A DNA stretch of 64,000 nucleotides from Parabacteroides sp. PH5-46 (GCF_029892785.1 NZ_JARXXA010000002.1:62001-126000); one strand, 5' to 3'; positions 1-10,200 are shown, numbered from the stretch's first letter. The notes: generated by a model not told the origin, from the letters alone. Made by a program: numbers and translations.

Positions 1-368
1 ACTACGCTATCTTTCACCCATTTTACTCCTTTGGGTATAAACGATTCCTGTTTTTTCCATACGTCTTCGGGATCATACACGCCTGATGCAATCAGGGTAA
101 AACCCGGTTGGTAATACTGGCGGTCGCTCGGGTCGATTAATGTAATATCCGGTTCTTTCAACCATTTATTCAGCCTTGCTGCCATGCTCATTCCGGCAGC
201 TCCGCCTCCTATTATAACGATTTTTCCTTGTGCCTTGCTTGAAAACGCGTTAGCCTCTTGTGTACCGAGTAAAGATAATAATCCTATTGAAGTAGCAAAA
301 CGTAAAAACTCTCTTCTGTTAAAGTCCGGTTCTACTATGTTCTTCAATCTCTCATTTGTATTTTTCAT
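1..368 (-). CDS. FAD-dependent oxidoreductase, sulfide:quinone reductase type (5' part only)
   Basis: Only the first 122 codons lie in the window; the gene continues past position 1. The start ATG is the complement of 366-368. Residues 1-45 form an export-type leader with RREFLRF, which resembles a twin-arginine motif, followed by a hydrophobic stretch and an Ala-rich end. Next comes a Rossmann nucleotide-binding loop (IVIIGGGAAGMSMA) and then DRQYYQPGFTL, a string typical of the sulfide:quinone reductase / flavocytochrome c sulfide dehydrogenase family. The likely role is FAD-linked oxidation of sulfide or a related donor at the membrane. The exact substrate cannot be settled from the N-terminus. 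A CAAATCTA string at 393-400 reads TAGATTTG on the minus strand and could be its -7 element, without a convincing -33 box. Confidence 0.75.
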   Translation of the reverse strand, partial: MKNTNERLKNIVEPDFNRREFLRFATSIGLLSLLGTQEANAFSSKAQGKIVIIGGGAAGMSMAARLNKWLKEPDITLIDPSDRQYYQPGFTLIASGVYDPEDVWKKQESFIPKGVKWVKDSV

Positions 369-539
369 CTGTCTGTTTTTTTAAAAGAATTACAAATCTA
401 CAAAAAAATATACAAAGCTGGGGATTCTTTAAAAAACATATTTCATCCCGTATATTCTGAAGTTTATCAGGAAAAGGACTTCTTTGGTGTCTTTTGTGGA
501 TGATTATCTATATTTTTATCGCCAGATTATTTACAGAGC

Positions 540-1298
540 ATGAAATACCTGATTGTAGAAGACGAACGCTTCGCTTACGAAGAGATGAAGCGAATGATGG
601 AAGTAATACGCCCGGCCTATCAACTGACCGGCTGGACGGAGACGGTTGAGCAAACGGTTCTCTACCTGAAGCAGCACACAGTAGACCTGATCCTGATGGA
701 TATCCGCCTGGCAGATGGTAGCTGTTTCGAGATCTTTGAGCAGATACAACTGACTACTCCTGTTATCTTTACAACAGCTTACGATGAATACGCCATCCGG
801 GCGTTTAAAGTAAATAGTATAGACTACCTGCTGAAACCTATCGAAGAAGCGGACTTACAATCCGCCTTGCAGAAGTTTGAACAGAACCGGGCTACATCGC
901 CCTCCGCCTTAGCCTACCGCAAACTGGAAGAGGCGGTAATGGGGCATCACAAAAGGAATCGTTTCCTGATTCAGAAAGGAGATGCCTACTACTATGTGGA
1001 GACATCGGATATAGCCTTTTTTTACAGCGAAGAGAAAGTTGTATTTCTGCATACCTTTTCCGATAAGCGGTATATTGTAGATTATACCCTGGAGCAGCTC
1101 GAGCAGGCCTTGGATGAAAAGGTGTTTTTCCGGGTCTCCCGGAACTGTATCGCGAATATTAAGTCGATCCGGAAGATCGCCAAGTATTTTAACAGCCGCT
1201 TGAAGTTATACTTTCAGCCGGAATGCCCGCACGAGGTGTTAGTCAGCCGCCTCCGGGTTTCTGACTTTCTGAAATGGATAGACGGGGGACTTGAATGA
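540..1298 (+). CDS. LytTR-family response regulator
   Basis: A 252-residue two-component response regulator. Residues 1-120 are a receiver domain with acidic pair E7/D8, phospho-acceptor D54 (LILMDIRLADG), T78/T79 and K99 (YLLKP). Residues about 145-245 are a LytTR DNA-binding domain, including FFRVSRNCIANI and the terminal VSRLRVSDFLKWI typical of the family. The last codons overlap the start of the downstream LytS-like kinase by 4 bp (ATGA), so the pair is translationally coupled and almost certainly a cognate system. The gene order (regulator first) is the reverse of classical lytST. Target genes are unknown; the barrel protein at 2422 is a candidate by position only. Confidence 0.93.
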   Translation: MKYLIVEDERFAYEEMKRMMEVIRPAYQLTGWTETVEQTVLYLKQHTVDLILMDIRLADGSCFEIFEQIQLTTPVIFTTAYDEYAIRAFKVNSIDYLLKPIEEADLQSALQKFEQNRATSPSALAYRKLEEAVMGHHKRNRFLIQKGDAYYYVETSDIAFFYSEEKVVFLHTFSDKRYIVDYTLEQLEQALDEKVFFRVSRNCIANIKSIRKIAKYFNSRLKLYFQPECPHEVLVSRLRVSDFLKWIDGGLE

Positions 1299-2305
1299 AT
1301 AATGAGGAATGTGGAATGAAGGATAGGAGGCATATATTTCTTTTTGTGTTGATTATTGCGATTTTGTTATTTGGCGGTCTATATATGTATCGCTCTTGGG
1401 ATAAGGAATATACGCAAGCTAGCTTTCTTATGCATTACCTGATAAATCTTCCGGCTTGTGTTATAGTGGGGGTGGCTGACTTCCTGATCATAAACTCCGT
1501 TTATAAACGAATCAGGTGGAAGGATAATGCTGTCCGGATTCTGACGGATTTGCTTCTCACTGCTTTATTTGCTGTGTTGTTTGCCCTTGTGACCAACTAC
1601 CTTATCTCGCCTTCCCGCCTGCATGATTACTTTGTGAAGCACGCGCTTCTACTGGTGTTTTGGAATAGTATTATCGTTTTATTGATCGAGATTTTCTTTT
1701 ATAACCAATGGCAGATCGAGGCTGAAAGACGGCTGTCTGACGCTGAGAAGGAGAAGATACGCTATCAGTACGAAACCCTGAAAGCCCAGATCAACCCGCA
1801 TTTCCTGTTCAATAGCCTGAATGTCCTTTCTTCCTTGGCCTATCAGGATGCGGAGAAGACCAATCTTTTTGCCAAGAAGATGTCGGGCGTATATCGTTAT
1901 TTGTTACTGACCAATGATCGCCCGCTTGTTAGCTTGCGGGAAGAGTTGGCCTTCTTGGAATCGTATGTCTTTCTGGAACAGATCAGGTTTGAGGATGCCT
2001 TGTTTGTCGAGGTAGCAGACAGTAGCGCCCATCTGAACCGGATGCTGATACCCGTCAGCCTGCAACTGCTTGTAGAGAATGCCATCAAGCATAATGTCAC
2101 AACAGCTGCCAACCCTCTCACCATCCGGATCCATATCACAGACGAGGGGATACTTGTCTCCAACAACCTTCAGCTAAGGAGCTCCGTAGACAGGGGAGGT
2201 GTTGGCTTGAAGAACCTGCAAAAGCAATATGCCTTACACGATAAAAGCCTTGAAGTAACCCGAACCGACACCGATTTCATCGTGAAGCTACCCTTTATCT
2301 CCTGA
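1295..2305 (+). CDS. LytS/YehU-type sensor histidine kinase
   Basis: A 336-residue membrane kinase. Four hydrophobic segments fall at about residues 12-31, 43-66, 81-103 and 115-136, with no obvious large extracellular sensor domain. The cytoplasmic part carries the His_kinase (PF06580) signature QINPHFLFNSLNVLSS, where the His is the phosphorylation site. A HATPase part follows, with an N box (LLVENAIKHN) and a Gly-rich GGVGLKNL motif. It probably phosphorylates the LytTR regulator it overlaps by 4 bp. A second possible start, ATG at codon 8 (MKDRRH), would trim the N-terminus without touching the first membrane segment. The stimulus is unknown. Confidence 0.92.
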   Translation: MNNEECGMKDRRHIFLFVLIIAILLFGGLYMYRSWDKEYTQASFLMHYLINLPACVIVGVADFLIINSVYKRIRWKDNAVRILTDLLLTALFAVLFALVTNYLISPSRLHDYFVKHALLLVFWNSIIVLLIEIFFYNQWQIEAERRLSDAEKEKIRYQYETLKAQINPHFLFNSLNVLSSLAYQDAEKTNLFAKKMSGVYRYLLLTNDRPLVSLREELAFLESYVFLEQIRFEDALFVEVADSSAHLNRMLIPVSLQLLVENAIKHNVTTAANPLTIRIHITDEGILVSNNLQLRSSVDRGGVGLKNLQKQYALHDKSLEVTRTDTDFIVKLPFIS

Positions 2306-2404
2306 CTTTTTATCCGCCGGAATGTTAAGTTCGGCCAGGCCATTCTGCAGTTCGTCGGTAAGTCGTTTTATATCCGGGCAGAGCGGCTTTCCTTTGTGGA
2401 AAAA
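2288..2404 (-). pseudogene. Possible decayed gene tail (protein-like reading frame without a start)
   Basis: Read on the minus strand, the spacer between the kinase and the barrel gene holds 38 sense codons ending in TAG (complement of 2288-2290). The conceptual peptide has amphipathic, charged character, for example DIKRLTDELQNGLAELNIP, unlike random intergenic translation. A TGA (complement of 2405-2407) lies immediately upstream in frame and no start codon is available, so it cannot be an intact gene. I read it as a possible leftover 3' end of a lost gene; chance is a real alternative. I do not recognise the family. Confidence 0.25.
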
Positions 2405-2421
2405 TCAATACATCTGCAAGA

Positions 2422-3324
2422 ATGAAACTGTCTTTTTCGATTGCGATCCAGTTATTTATATTGTTATCTGTCGATTGCTTTTCCCAGGGTTATCTGAAGT
2501 CTGACTATCTGTTTTCCTCTTCCCTGAAGAATGAAGAAGGGGAGACCTTCGGCTCGGGAGGCCTATTGAAGCTCTCGGGGAGGTACACCTTGCCCCTCTC
2601 GGTCAAACAAAACAACAAAGGGCAGGTATCGGCCTGGTCGGCTACGCTTAGCGCTTCGTACGGTATCTTTACCAAGGAAGGCATCCCCCAAGAGCTGAGC
2701 TTCGATAAAATCGTGAATCTCAACCTGAGTATCGCCCACATCCGCCCGCTGTCCGAGAAATGGTATCTGATTGCTTCCTTAGGCGGAGGCATCTATTCCG
2801 CGCCGGACGCGATTACCTCCAAGAGCCTACTGGCTAATGGCGGAGCTATATTTGTATATAAGCTAAGAAAGGGCCTGGACCTGGGGGTAGGTCTGGGGCT
2901 GACCAACTCGTATGGCATCCCGCTTATCATGCCAATGTCATACATCAAGTGGCAACTGACAGGCAAATACGAAATAAAAGCCGATATCGCCAGCGGTATG
3001 GAGATATCAGCCTCTATGCAGTTTAGCGATCAATTCAAACTAAAATTAGTTGCTATGGAGATGGACGGTATGTCGTCTGTTTTCGAGCGGAAAGGCAAAT
3101 CCATGATCTATGCTACTACCATGATGAAGTCGTACCTCACACCAGAGTTTAAGCTAAACCAATCCACTACTCTTTTTGCCGGGATAGGAGGCGTTTGGAT
3201 GCGCTCCGTAAGGCTCTCCCGGAGAACCTTCAAGGGCTTTTTAGACAACTTCAAAGATAACGAGTTGGACATGGAATTTGCCCCGGCCACTTATTTAACC
3301 ATTGGCTTTCGTGCCGGATTCTAA
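2422..3324 (+). CDS. Outer-membrane beta-barrel protein (DUF6268-like)
   Basis: A 300-residue exported protein. Residues 1-22 form a signal peptide (hydrophobic core IQLFILLSV, then CFSQ). The rest alternates polar and hydrophobic residues in short beta strands rich in Gly and aromatics and ends on a phenylalanine (IGFRAGF), as expected for a barrel inserted in the outer membrane. Segments such as LDLGVGLGLTNSYGIPLIMP resemble DUF6268 barrel proteins; this family match is from memory and not tested. No enzyme motif was seen. It lies 116 bp after the LytTS-like pair, which could control it. Confidence 0.7.
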   Translation: MKLSFSIAIQLFILLSVDCFSQGYLKSDYLFSSSLKNEEGETFGSGGLLKLSGRYTLPLSVKQNNKGQVSAWSATLSASYGIFTKEGIPQELSFDKIVNLNLSIAHIRPLSEKWYLIASLGGGIYSAPDAITSKSLLANGGAIFVYKLRKGLDLGVGLGLTNSYGIPLIMPMSYIKWQLTGKYEIKADIASGMEISASMQFSDQFKLKLVAMEMDGMSSVFERKGKSMIYATTMMKSYLTPEFKLNQSTTLFAGIGGVWMRSVRLSRRTFKGFLDNFKDNELDMEFAPATYLTIGFRAGF

Positions 3325-3333
3325 TGGCATTTT

Positions 3334-3387
3334 TTTTACTGGGTCACAACTGTCGACCACCTGGGTCACAGCTGTGACCCAGTAAAA
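3334..3387. repeat. Composite inverted repeat between convergent genes
   Basis: Outer arms of 15 bp (3334-3348 and 3373-3387) are perfect complements. The interior contains a second copy of the half-site CTGGGTCACA, and 3361-3382 is by itself a perfect 22-bp palindrome. Two 22-bp units (3339-3360 and 3361-3382) therefore stand side by side, the second fully symmetric. T residues precede and A residues follow the stem on both strands, the reverse of an intrinsic terminator, so a plain terminator role is doubtful even though the repeat sits between the 3' ends of two genes. Confidence 0.7.
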
Positions 3388-3415
3388 CGATTGCCTGTTC
3401 AGGGATACAACTACC

Positions 3416-4960
3416 TTATTCCTGATAAGCACCTTCGCGGGAAAGTTGGTGGTTGAGGTTGGCAATTCCTAAAGCTGTGATAGCTATACAAGTAGCTGTG
3501 TGCTCCTGATATTCGGGTACATTCTTGGTGTATAAATCCCGTTCGGTATGCCAGATCTCGCCGTAATTGAAATTGTAGCCTTTGAAGTCGTCGGTCATAA
3601 AGTTGAAGATAGGAACGCCTTTTACGGCAAATACCGAACCATCGTGGCTGGAGGGCGCTTTCGGACGCGGATTGGGCTTTTCCTGTTTCTTTACTTCAAA
3701 GGGATAATCGGGGCGTATCCTTTTGATCGGCTCGCATACCTTCACGAAGTCATCGTACATGGCCGGAGGCACAGTAATACCTACCGGAGGCAGTGGCCCG
3801 CCGTCGCGATTGAAGAGGTTGGCTATCTTCGGCAGTATCTTGGCATGCGTCTTGGCAAAGGCTTTGGCACCCAGCAAGCCGAACTCTTCGGCAGCAAAAG
3901 CTACGAACAAAATCGTCCGTTTGGGCTTTGCGCCCGACAGGGCAATCATACGGGCAGCCTCCATCATGGGAGCAATGCCTGTGGCGCAGTCTACACCGCC
4001 TGTCGCTACGTCGAAGGCGTCTAAGTGTCCGCTTACGATTACGTATTCATCGGGGTATTGGCTGCCTTTGATAGAGGCAACAACATTATGGAATTTCACC
4101 GGGCCGATGCGGAAATGGTTCCGTATGTCAAATTCCAGCAGGAACTCCCGGCGCTCGTCTACCATTTGTTTGATCACTTTAAACTGATGCTCATCCAGTT
4201 TGATGTCCGGTTTGTCGGGTAGGTTGTCGAAGTTCATTTCTCCGTTATCTATCATCTTGCGGTCGTATAGTCCGCGAAGGGGAACGGGAGAAGACTGGAT
4301 AAAGCCAAGCACTCCGGCTTCGCACATTTCTTTGTAGAAGAGAGCCGGAAACTCTCTGTAGGGCAGCATTTCATTCTTTTCGCCACTCCAGTTGCGGCGC
4401 ATCCGGTCGCGGTTTTCTTTGGCGGTTTCATCGTTCTCGGCCTTTATGGCTGTGCGGATGGAATCGGCCTGCTTTGTCCGGTCGATAGGGAAGCCGTCGC
4501 TCTGTCCGGAAATCAGTATCCAGGCGCCTTTCATGGCAGCCTTCATGCGTTTGAATTCGTCTTGTGTTTTGGGTTCGGGCAGAACGTGTCCGCGTTGCAG
4601 GCCTTTTGTTCCGGAGGTAAACGATGGCGTTATGAAATGGAGGGTCATCCCATTATCATTCAGCATACGTCCAAACCAAGGGCCACGATTAAAGCCTACC
4701 GGAACACTTCCGGCTTCTTCCAGCTTTACATCCAGCCCCCAGCTTTTCATTTCGCGAACCATCCATTCCTGGGCGTTTTCAAAGGCATTGGATCCTACCA
4801 ACCTGCCGCCAAAGCGATTGGTCAGGATGTCGAGATGCTGCATGGTTCGGTTGTCGGTCTGGCCTGTTTCAATAATTTTGTTGATAGCCTTTTCTTGTGC
4901 GGGTAGTGGGAGTAATCCAAGGCACAGATACGTTGCGAGGGATAGAAATAGTTTATTCAT
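3416..4960 (-). CDS. Secreted M28-family zinc aminopeptidase
   Basis: A 514-residue exopeptidase of the M28 family (carboxypeptidase Q / plasma glutamate carboxypeptidase-like branch). The signal peptide covers residues 1-21 (LGLLPLPAQ). A protease-associated type insert spans the middle. The zinc site is readable: YVIVSGHLDAFD (His and Asp ligands), GGVDCATGIAP (bridging Asp), FVAFAAEEFGLLG (catalytic Glu and Glu ligand) and a late EIWHTERDLY His. It likely removes N-terminal residues from peptides in the periplasm or outside the cell. It follows the RND-pump operon by 63 bp and may have its own promoter; a weak -7-like string is at 4984-4991 on the minus strand. Confidence 0.9.
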   Translation of the reverse strand: MNKLFLSLATYLCLGLLPLPAQEKAINKIIETGQTDNRTMQHLDILTNRFGGRLVGSNAFENAQEWMVREMKSWGLDVKLEEAGSVPVGFNRGPWFGRMLNDNGMTLHFITPSFTSGTKGLQRGHVLPEPKTQDEFKRMKAAMKGAWILISGQSDGFPIDRTKQADSIRTAIKAENDETAKENRDRMRRNWSGEKNEMLPYREFPALFYKEMCEAGVLGFIQSSPVPLRGLYDRKMIDNGEMNFDNLPDKPDIKLDEHQFKVIKQMVDERREFLLEFDIRNHFRIGPVKFHNVVASIKGSQYPDEYVIVSGHLDAFDVATGGVDCATGIAPMMEAARMIALSGAKPKRTILFVAFAAEEFGLLGAKAFAKTHAKILPKIANLFNRDGGPLPPVGITVPPAMYDDFVKVCEPIKRIRPDYPFEVKKQEKPNPRPKAPSSHDGSVFAVKGVPIFNFMTDDFKGYNFNYGEIWHTERDLYTKNVPEYQEHTATCIAITALGIANLNHQLSREGAYQE

Positions 4961-5023
4961 AATTGCGCTATATTTAATAACTGCAAAGTAAATAATATTT
5001 CAATGCAACTTATGCCAATACGA

Positions 5024-5830
5024 TTACTTTTTTACACTTCCGCCTTCCTCTTCTATCTCTTCTTTGCCCACGATACCTTTCTCTTTTACCTGATTCATGA
5101 AACGGATGATTTCATCGATTTCTTCTTTCCCCGGCGATTGTTTCTTTACTTTCTCCAAGGCATAAAACAGGCTGTAGTTTCCATAGATCAAACGGTAAGC
5201 AAAGAGTATCTGCTTGATGGCGCTTTCGGAGAAGTTATTCCCACGGAGGATGGTTGTATTAATGCCCAGCCATTCACCGGGAGTACCACCTACCCGTACA
5301 TACGGAGGGACATGCTTATAGATCACACTGCCTGCCGATAGAAACGACCATTTACCTACCTTGCAGTACTTGTTCAATACCGTAGAGGCGCCCAGATAGG
5401 CATGATCGTCTATCTGGCAGTTGGGCGTGATCTTTGAGTTGAAAGCAAGGACACATTCGTTGCCTACCTCTACGTCGTGTGCCAGGTGAACTCCCTCCAT
5501 CAGGTAGTTTTTATGCCCTACGGAGGTAGTGTGGCCGGGATTGATACTCCGGTTGATTACTACGTTTTCGCGGATGGTATTACCGTTGCCTATAACTACT
5601 TTGCTATCCCTTTTGTCCTCCCGGGAAAACTCTTGCGGAAGGGCGCCGATCACGCAGCCCTCAAAGATTTTATTATCGTTTCCGATCGTTGTACCCTCCT
5701 GTATGGACACAAAGGAGCGAATCTCGCAATTATCACCAATCACTACCCCTTTGTCGATATTCACAAAAGGATGAATTACCACGTTTTCACCGATCACGGC
5801 TTCCGGATGTATAAAAATTAACTTATCCAT
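5024..5830 (-). CDS. lpxA: LpxA-family acyl-ACP--UDP-GlcNAc O-acyltransferase
   Basis: A 268-residue left-handed beta-helix acyltransferase. Hexapeptide repeats fill residues 8-190, and a helical C-terminal tail carries the LpxA-like INTTILRGNNFSESAIKQI. The catalytic region reads YLMEGVHLAHDVEVGN, keeping both histidines of the LpxA active site (H122/H125 in E. coli). The family makes UDP-3-O-acyl-GlcNAc, the first committed step of lipid A. The charged extension EEIEEEGGSVKK at the end is unusual. It lies 29 bp behind the RND outer-membrane factor and apart from other lipid A genes, so it may be a second, divergent paralog and not the housekeeping copy. Confidence 0.8.
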   Translation of the reverse strand: MDKLIFIHPEAVIGENVVIHPFVNIDKGVVIGDNCEIRSFVSIQEGTTIGNDNKIFEGCVIGALPQEFSREDKRDSKVVIGNGNTIRENVVINRSINPGHTTSVGHKNYLMEGVHLAHDVEVGNECVLAFNSKITPNCQIDDHAYLGASTVLNKYCKVGKWSFLSAGSVIYKHVPPYVRVGGTPGEWLGINTTILRGNNFSESAIKQILFAYRLIYGNYSLFYALEKVKKQSPGKEEIDEIIRFMNQVKEKGIVGKEEIEEEGGSVKK

Positions 5831-5859
5831 GTTACTCTTTTTTCTTCATTCTACGTTCT

Positions 5860-7224
5860 TCATTCTTCATTTCCCCCGCCCAATGCATGATACAGATTAA
5901 TAGCACCTTGTATCTCATCGAATTGGTCGGCAATGACGGTTAGTTGGGCTTGCAGAAGTGTCTCTTGGGCTGTCAGGACTTCCAGATAGGTGGAGCTTCC
6001 GTGCTTCATCAGCAGTTGAGTGCTCTTGACGGCGGTTTCAAGAGAGGCTATTTGCTTCTGGTCTATCTCGATTCGCTGGCGGGCGGTCTGCCATTGAACG
6101 AGGGCATTGTTTACTTCGCTGCCGGCATTGAGCAGGCTTTGCTGGAAATTAAGCTGGGCGGCCTCCTGCTGCGCCTTGGCTGTTTTCAGGCGCGATATGT
6201 TTATCCCCTTGTTGAATAGCGGCTGTGTCAACGAGCCTATGGCTGTCCATAAGAACTTGCCGGGATTGATGATCATCGAGCCGGCTTCATTCGTCCAACC
6301 GGCTGTTCCGCTCAGGGTGATAGACGGATAAAAGGCAGCGCGAGCCTCGTTGGTAGAGTAGAACATCTGGACAAGCGTCAGCTCGGCACTCTTAACGTCC
6401 GGACGGTTGGAGAGGAGCTCAAGCGGGACACCTACCGTCAGCTCCTCCGGGAGCTTCTGAGTGTCGAGGCTTCCCCGCCGGATATCCTGCGGCATTTCTC
6501 CCAGGAGGATAGACAGACTATTCTCTACCTCATTGATCTGGCGTCTGAGCGTCAGGAGCGAGGCGTCGATCGAATGGCTGTTTGCTTCGGTTTGGGCGAC
6601 CGATGCTTCCGTCATCATGCCGGCTTCTTTCATTGCCTTGGTAGTCCGTACGTTCTCTTTCCATTTGGCGGCTGTTGCCTCGGAGATCTCCAACTGGCTA
6701 TCTAGCATCAGGAGGGTGTAGTAGAGGTTCGCTATGGTTGAAATCAACTGAGTTTGTACGGCCTGCTGATATACTTCGCTTTGCTCATAGGCGGCTTTAG
6801 CCCGTCGCTTGGCATTGTGGAGCTTGCCGAAGACGTCGAGCTCCCAACTGGCGGCTACCGGAACCTGGTACGTCTTGTTTGTCTTCCCGCCATCGAAGCT
6901 GCTCAGTACGCCCTGAGGCGAAAGGAACAAAGAGGGGAAGAAGGCTAATCTCGCCGATTGCAGGGAAGCCTCTGCCTGCTCCACTTGCAGACGCGCCACC
7001 TTCAAGTCGGTATTGTTGTTGAGGCCTTTCTCTATCAGATCTTGCAATAGCGGATCGGTAAAGAAGCCTCGCCAATGGATATTGGCAATATTTCCGGTGT
7101 CGGATACTTGCTCGGCGACTCCAAACAAGCCATCCGTCTGCACGTCAGGGCGCCTATAGGAGTTGTAAATGCCACAGCTACTCAACAGAGTAGCCAGGCT
7201 TATGAGGATAATCATCTTGTTCAT
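5860..7224 (-). CDS. RND efflux outer-membrane factor (OprM/NodT family lipoprotein)
   Basis: A 454-residue TolC-like channel. The leader ends in a lipobox (LLSSC), so the mature protein is lipid-anchored. Two repeated outer-membrane efflux protein domains follow, with long heptad-rich helices (residues about 60-220 and 260-445). Conserved strings include PDVQTDGLFG near the start, the WELDVFGKL turn and LSNRPDVKSAEL. It forms the trans-envelope exit duct of the tripartite pump. It begins 14 bp after the RND permease and is the third gene of the pump operon. Confidence 0.93.
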   Translation of the reverse strand: MNKMIILISLATLLSSCGIYNSYRRPDVQTDGLFGVAEQVSDTGNIANIHWRGFFTDPLLQDLIEKGLNNNTDLKVARLQVEQAEASLQSARLAFFPSLFLSPQGVLSSFDGGKTNKTYQVPVAASWELDVFGKLHNAKRRAKAAYEQSEVYQQAVQTQLISTIANLYYTLLMLDSQLEISEATAAKWKENVRTTKAMKEAGMMTEASVAQTEANSHSIDASLLTLRRQINEVENSLSILLGEMPQDIRRGSLDTQKLPEELTVGVPLELLSNRPDVKSAELTLVQMFYSTNEARAAFYPSITLSGTAGWTNEAGSMIINPGKFLWTAIGSLTQPLFNKGINISRLKTAKAQQEAAQLNFQQSLLNAGSEVNNALVQWQTARQRIEIDQKQIASLETAVKSTQLLMKHGSSTYLEVLTAQETLLQAQLTVIADQFDEIQGAINLYHALGGGNEE

Positions 7225-7238
7225 AACTGTTCGTTGTA

Positions 7239-10200
7239 TTATAGTTTGGTTGCATTGTACTGATCGATCTCCGTGCTGATCATATGATCGTCTAGTTCCT
7301 TCAGTTTGGGAGGAGAAACCTTCTCTTGCAGGTACTGGAAGACGATAAACAAGGTAGGCACGAGGAAAAGCAAGGCTAAAGTACCCACCAACATACCTCC
7401 GACAGTCCCTACGCCCAGTGAGATATTCCCCTGCGCACCTACACCCGTGGCAAAGACCAGCGGAAGCAGCCCGAAGATCATCGTAAGAGCCGTCATCAGG
7501 ATCGGACGCAAGCGGACAGTAGCTGCCGAGAGTGCCGACTGGATCAAGCTCATGCCGCAGCGTCGACGCTCCGTGGCATACTCCGTCAGCAGAATGGCGG
7601 TTTTAGACAAAAGACCGATCAGCATGATTAGCCCCGTCTGTAGGTAGATGTTATTCTCCAGTCCCATCAGCTTGGCAAAGAGGAAGCTACCGGCAAGTCC
7701 GCAAGGGATAGATAAGATTACGGCCAATGGAATCAATACGCTTTCATACAAGCCGCACAAGATGAGGTAAATAAGCAGAACGCATATCCCGAAGACGATG
7801 ATCGTACCCGTATTGTCCCCCGTCTCCTCACGGGTGATACCTCCATAGTCGTAGCCGTAGCCCACAGGCAGAGTCGCGGAGGCTACTTCTGCAATGGCCT
7901 GGATCGCCTCGCCAGTACTGTAACCATCAGCAGGCATGCCGTTCACGGCAATACTGTTGAACATGTTGAAACGACTGACCGATTCAGATCCGTATACCTT
8001 CGTGAGTGTCACAAACTGACCCACCGGAGCCATCTCCGAGCCACTACGAACGAATATATTGTTCAATGATTCGGTATCTAAGCGGTACTCCGGCGATGCC
8101 TGCACCAATACGCGGTACATCTTCGTGAAGCGATTGAAGTTAGAGGCATACAATCCGCCATAGTAACCGGAGATCGCGCTCAATACATCGCTCGGAGAGA
8201 CTCCCATGCGCTTACACTTCACAGCATCTACGTCTACCAGGTACTGCGGATAGTTGATATTAAAGGACGTATAAGCCGCACCAATCTCCGGACGCTCCCT
8301 GAGCTTGGCTATAAACTCCTGGCTGATGTTATAGAAGGTACCCAGCTCACTTCCTTTCTTGTCTTGCAGATATAGCTCGATACCATTACTCTGTCCGTAG
8401 CCCGTAATCATAGGCGGCGCGAAGGCAAAGATCTGCGCATCCTTTATGTCGGCAGTCTCCGCGTACAAACGGCCTATCAGAGCATTTACGTGGTCTTCCT
8501 TATCGGGGCGGTCATCCCAATGTTTGAGCTTAACGATAAACATCCCGTGAGACGTTCCATCTCCCGATATCATTCCGGAGCCCGACACCTTGGCATACGT
8601 CTGTACCTGAGGGAAATTCTGCAGCCTGTACTCAATCTTGCCCATTACTTCTTTGGTTTCTCGAAGGGTACTACCCGGTGCGGTGCTTACATCTACAAAG
8701 AAAACACCGGTGTCTTCCTGCGGGACGAGTCCCGTTTTGGTCGTTTTCATCAAAACAAGGAGAAGAGCCGAGGCTCCAACCAGTATGACTCCTACCAGCC
8801 ATTTGTGTCGGATGAATACCATCACCCCATTTTTATAGCGATGTTGTATCTTTTCAAAGGCCGCTTCAAAGGCTATGTGGAAACGTTGGGAGAACGACTT
8901 CTTCTCTTCGCCGTCGGCATGGGGCCGCATGATCAATGCGCAGAGCGCCGGACTCAGTGTGAGGGCATTCACGCAGGAAATACCTATTGCCACAGCCATC
9001 GTGAGCCCAAACTGGGTATAGAACGTACCCGAAGTACCCGTCATGAAGGATACAGGAATGAATACTGCCATGAAAACCAAGGTGCACGAGATAATCGCAG
9101 CCGTTATTTCACCCATAGCATCGACGGTTGCAAGGTAAGGCGACTTATATCCGGCATCGAACTTGGCCTGTACGGCCTCCACCACCACAATCGCATCGTC
9201 TACCACCGTACCAATGCAAAGAATAAGAGCAAAGAGCGTCAGCAAATTAATACTAAATCCCATCACGATGAGGCAGGCGAATGTTCCCACCAGCGATACA
9301 ATGATAGAGATAGAGGGAATGATCGTAGCCCGAAAACTCTGCAAGAACACATACACGATAAGGATGACCAGCAAAATAGCCTCCAACAAGGTCTTAATAA
9401 CCTCTGCGATGGATGCATCCAGGAAGTCTTTAGAACTCATCAGGTGCGATATGGCCACCCCCTTGGGCAGATCCTTCTCGATAGAGGCCAAATAATTGTC
9501 TATATTCGTAATCACATCATTCGCATTGGAACCTGCCACCTGAAAAATCATTGCCGAGGCCCCCGGATGCCCGTTCGTCTGCCCTTCAATGGTATAGGAT
9601 AAGGCTCCCAGTTCTACGGTTGCTATGTCCTTCAGGCGAAGTATTTCTCCGTTAGGCAGCGAGCGGATCACGATATCCCCAAATTCTTCCGGATGTTCCA
9701 GCCGTCCTTTGTATTTCATTACATATTGGAAGGTCTGCGAGGAGTTCTCGCCCAGTGTACCTGTGGGCGACTCGATATTCTGCTCACCCAGCGCCATTGC
9801 TACGTCAGCAGGGACTAGCTTGTACTGAGCCATTACATCCGGCTTCAGCCAGATTCGCATACTGTAGTCCGATCCCAGTATCACCACTTCGCCTACTCCT
9901 TGTATGCGGAGTATCTCGGGCTGTATGTTTATCTTCAGATAATTGGCCAGGAAGGTCTGGTCGTAGGTGTCGTCGGGACTGTAGAGAGAGAATATCTTCA
10001 GGATACTGTTCTGCCGCTTGATGGTAGTCACACCGATCTGCGTTACTTCGCCCGGCAGCAATCCGGTAGCCTTCGATACCCGGTTCTGAACATTCACAGC
10101 AGCCATGTCGGGGTCTGTCCCCTGCCTGAAATAGATATAAATCGTAGCCGCTCCGTCATTCGTAGCTTCGGAGGTCATGTACGTCATATTTTCTACACCG

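Noticed and set aside
1294-1330. Repeated GAATGA/AATGAAG-type strings (also near 5839-5870, 35030-35065 and 54659)
   Set aside because: Short, degenerate and common around Bacteroidales start regions; no consistent period or symmetry.
3334-3387. Bidirectional intrinsic terminator
   Set aside because: The T and A tracts are on the wrong sides of the stem for both strands; kept as a repeat instead.
8490-9602. Long plus-strand open frame of 370 codons
   Set aside because: It lies wholly antisense inside the RND permease gene and has the low-complexity, Arg/His-rich look of a shadow frame.
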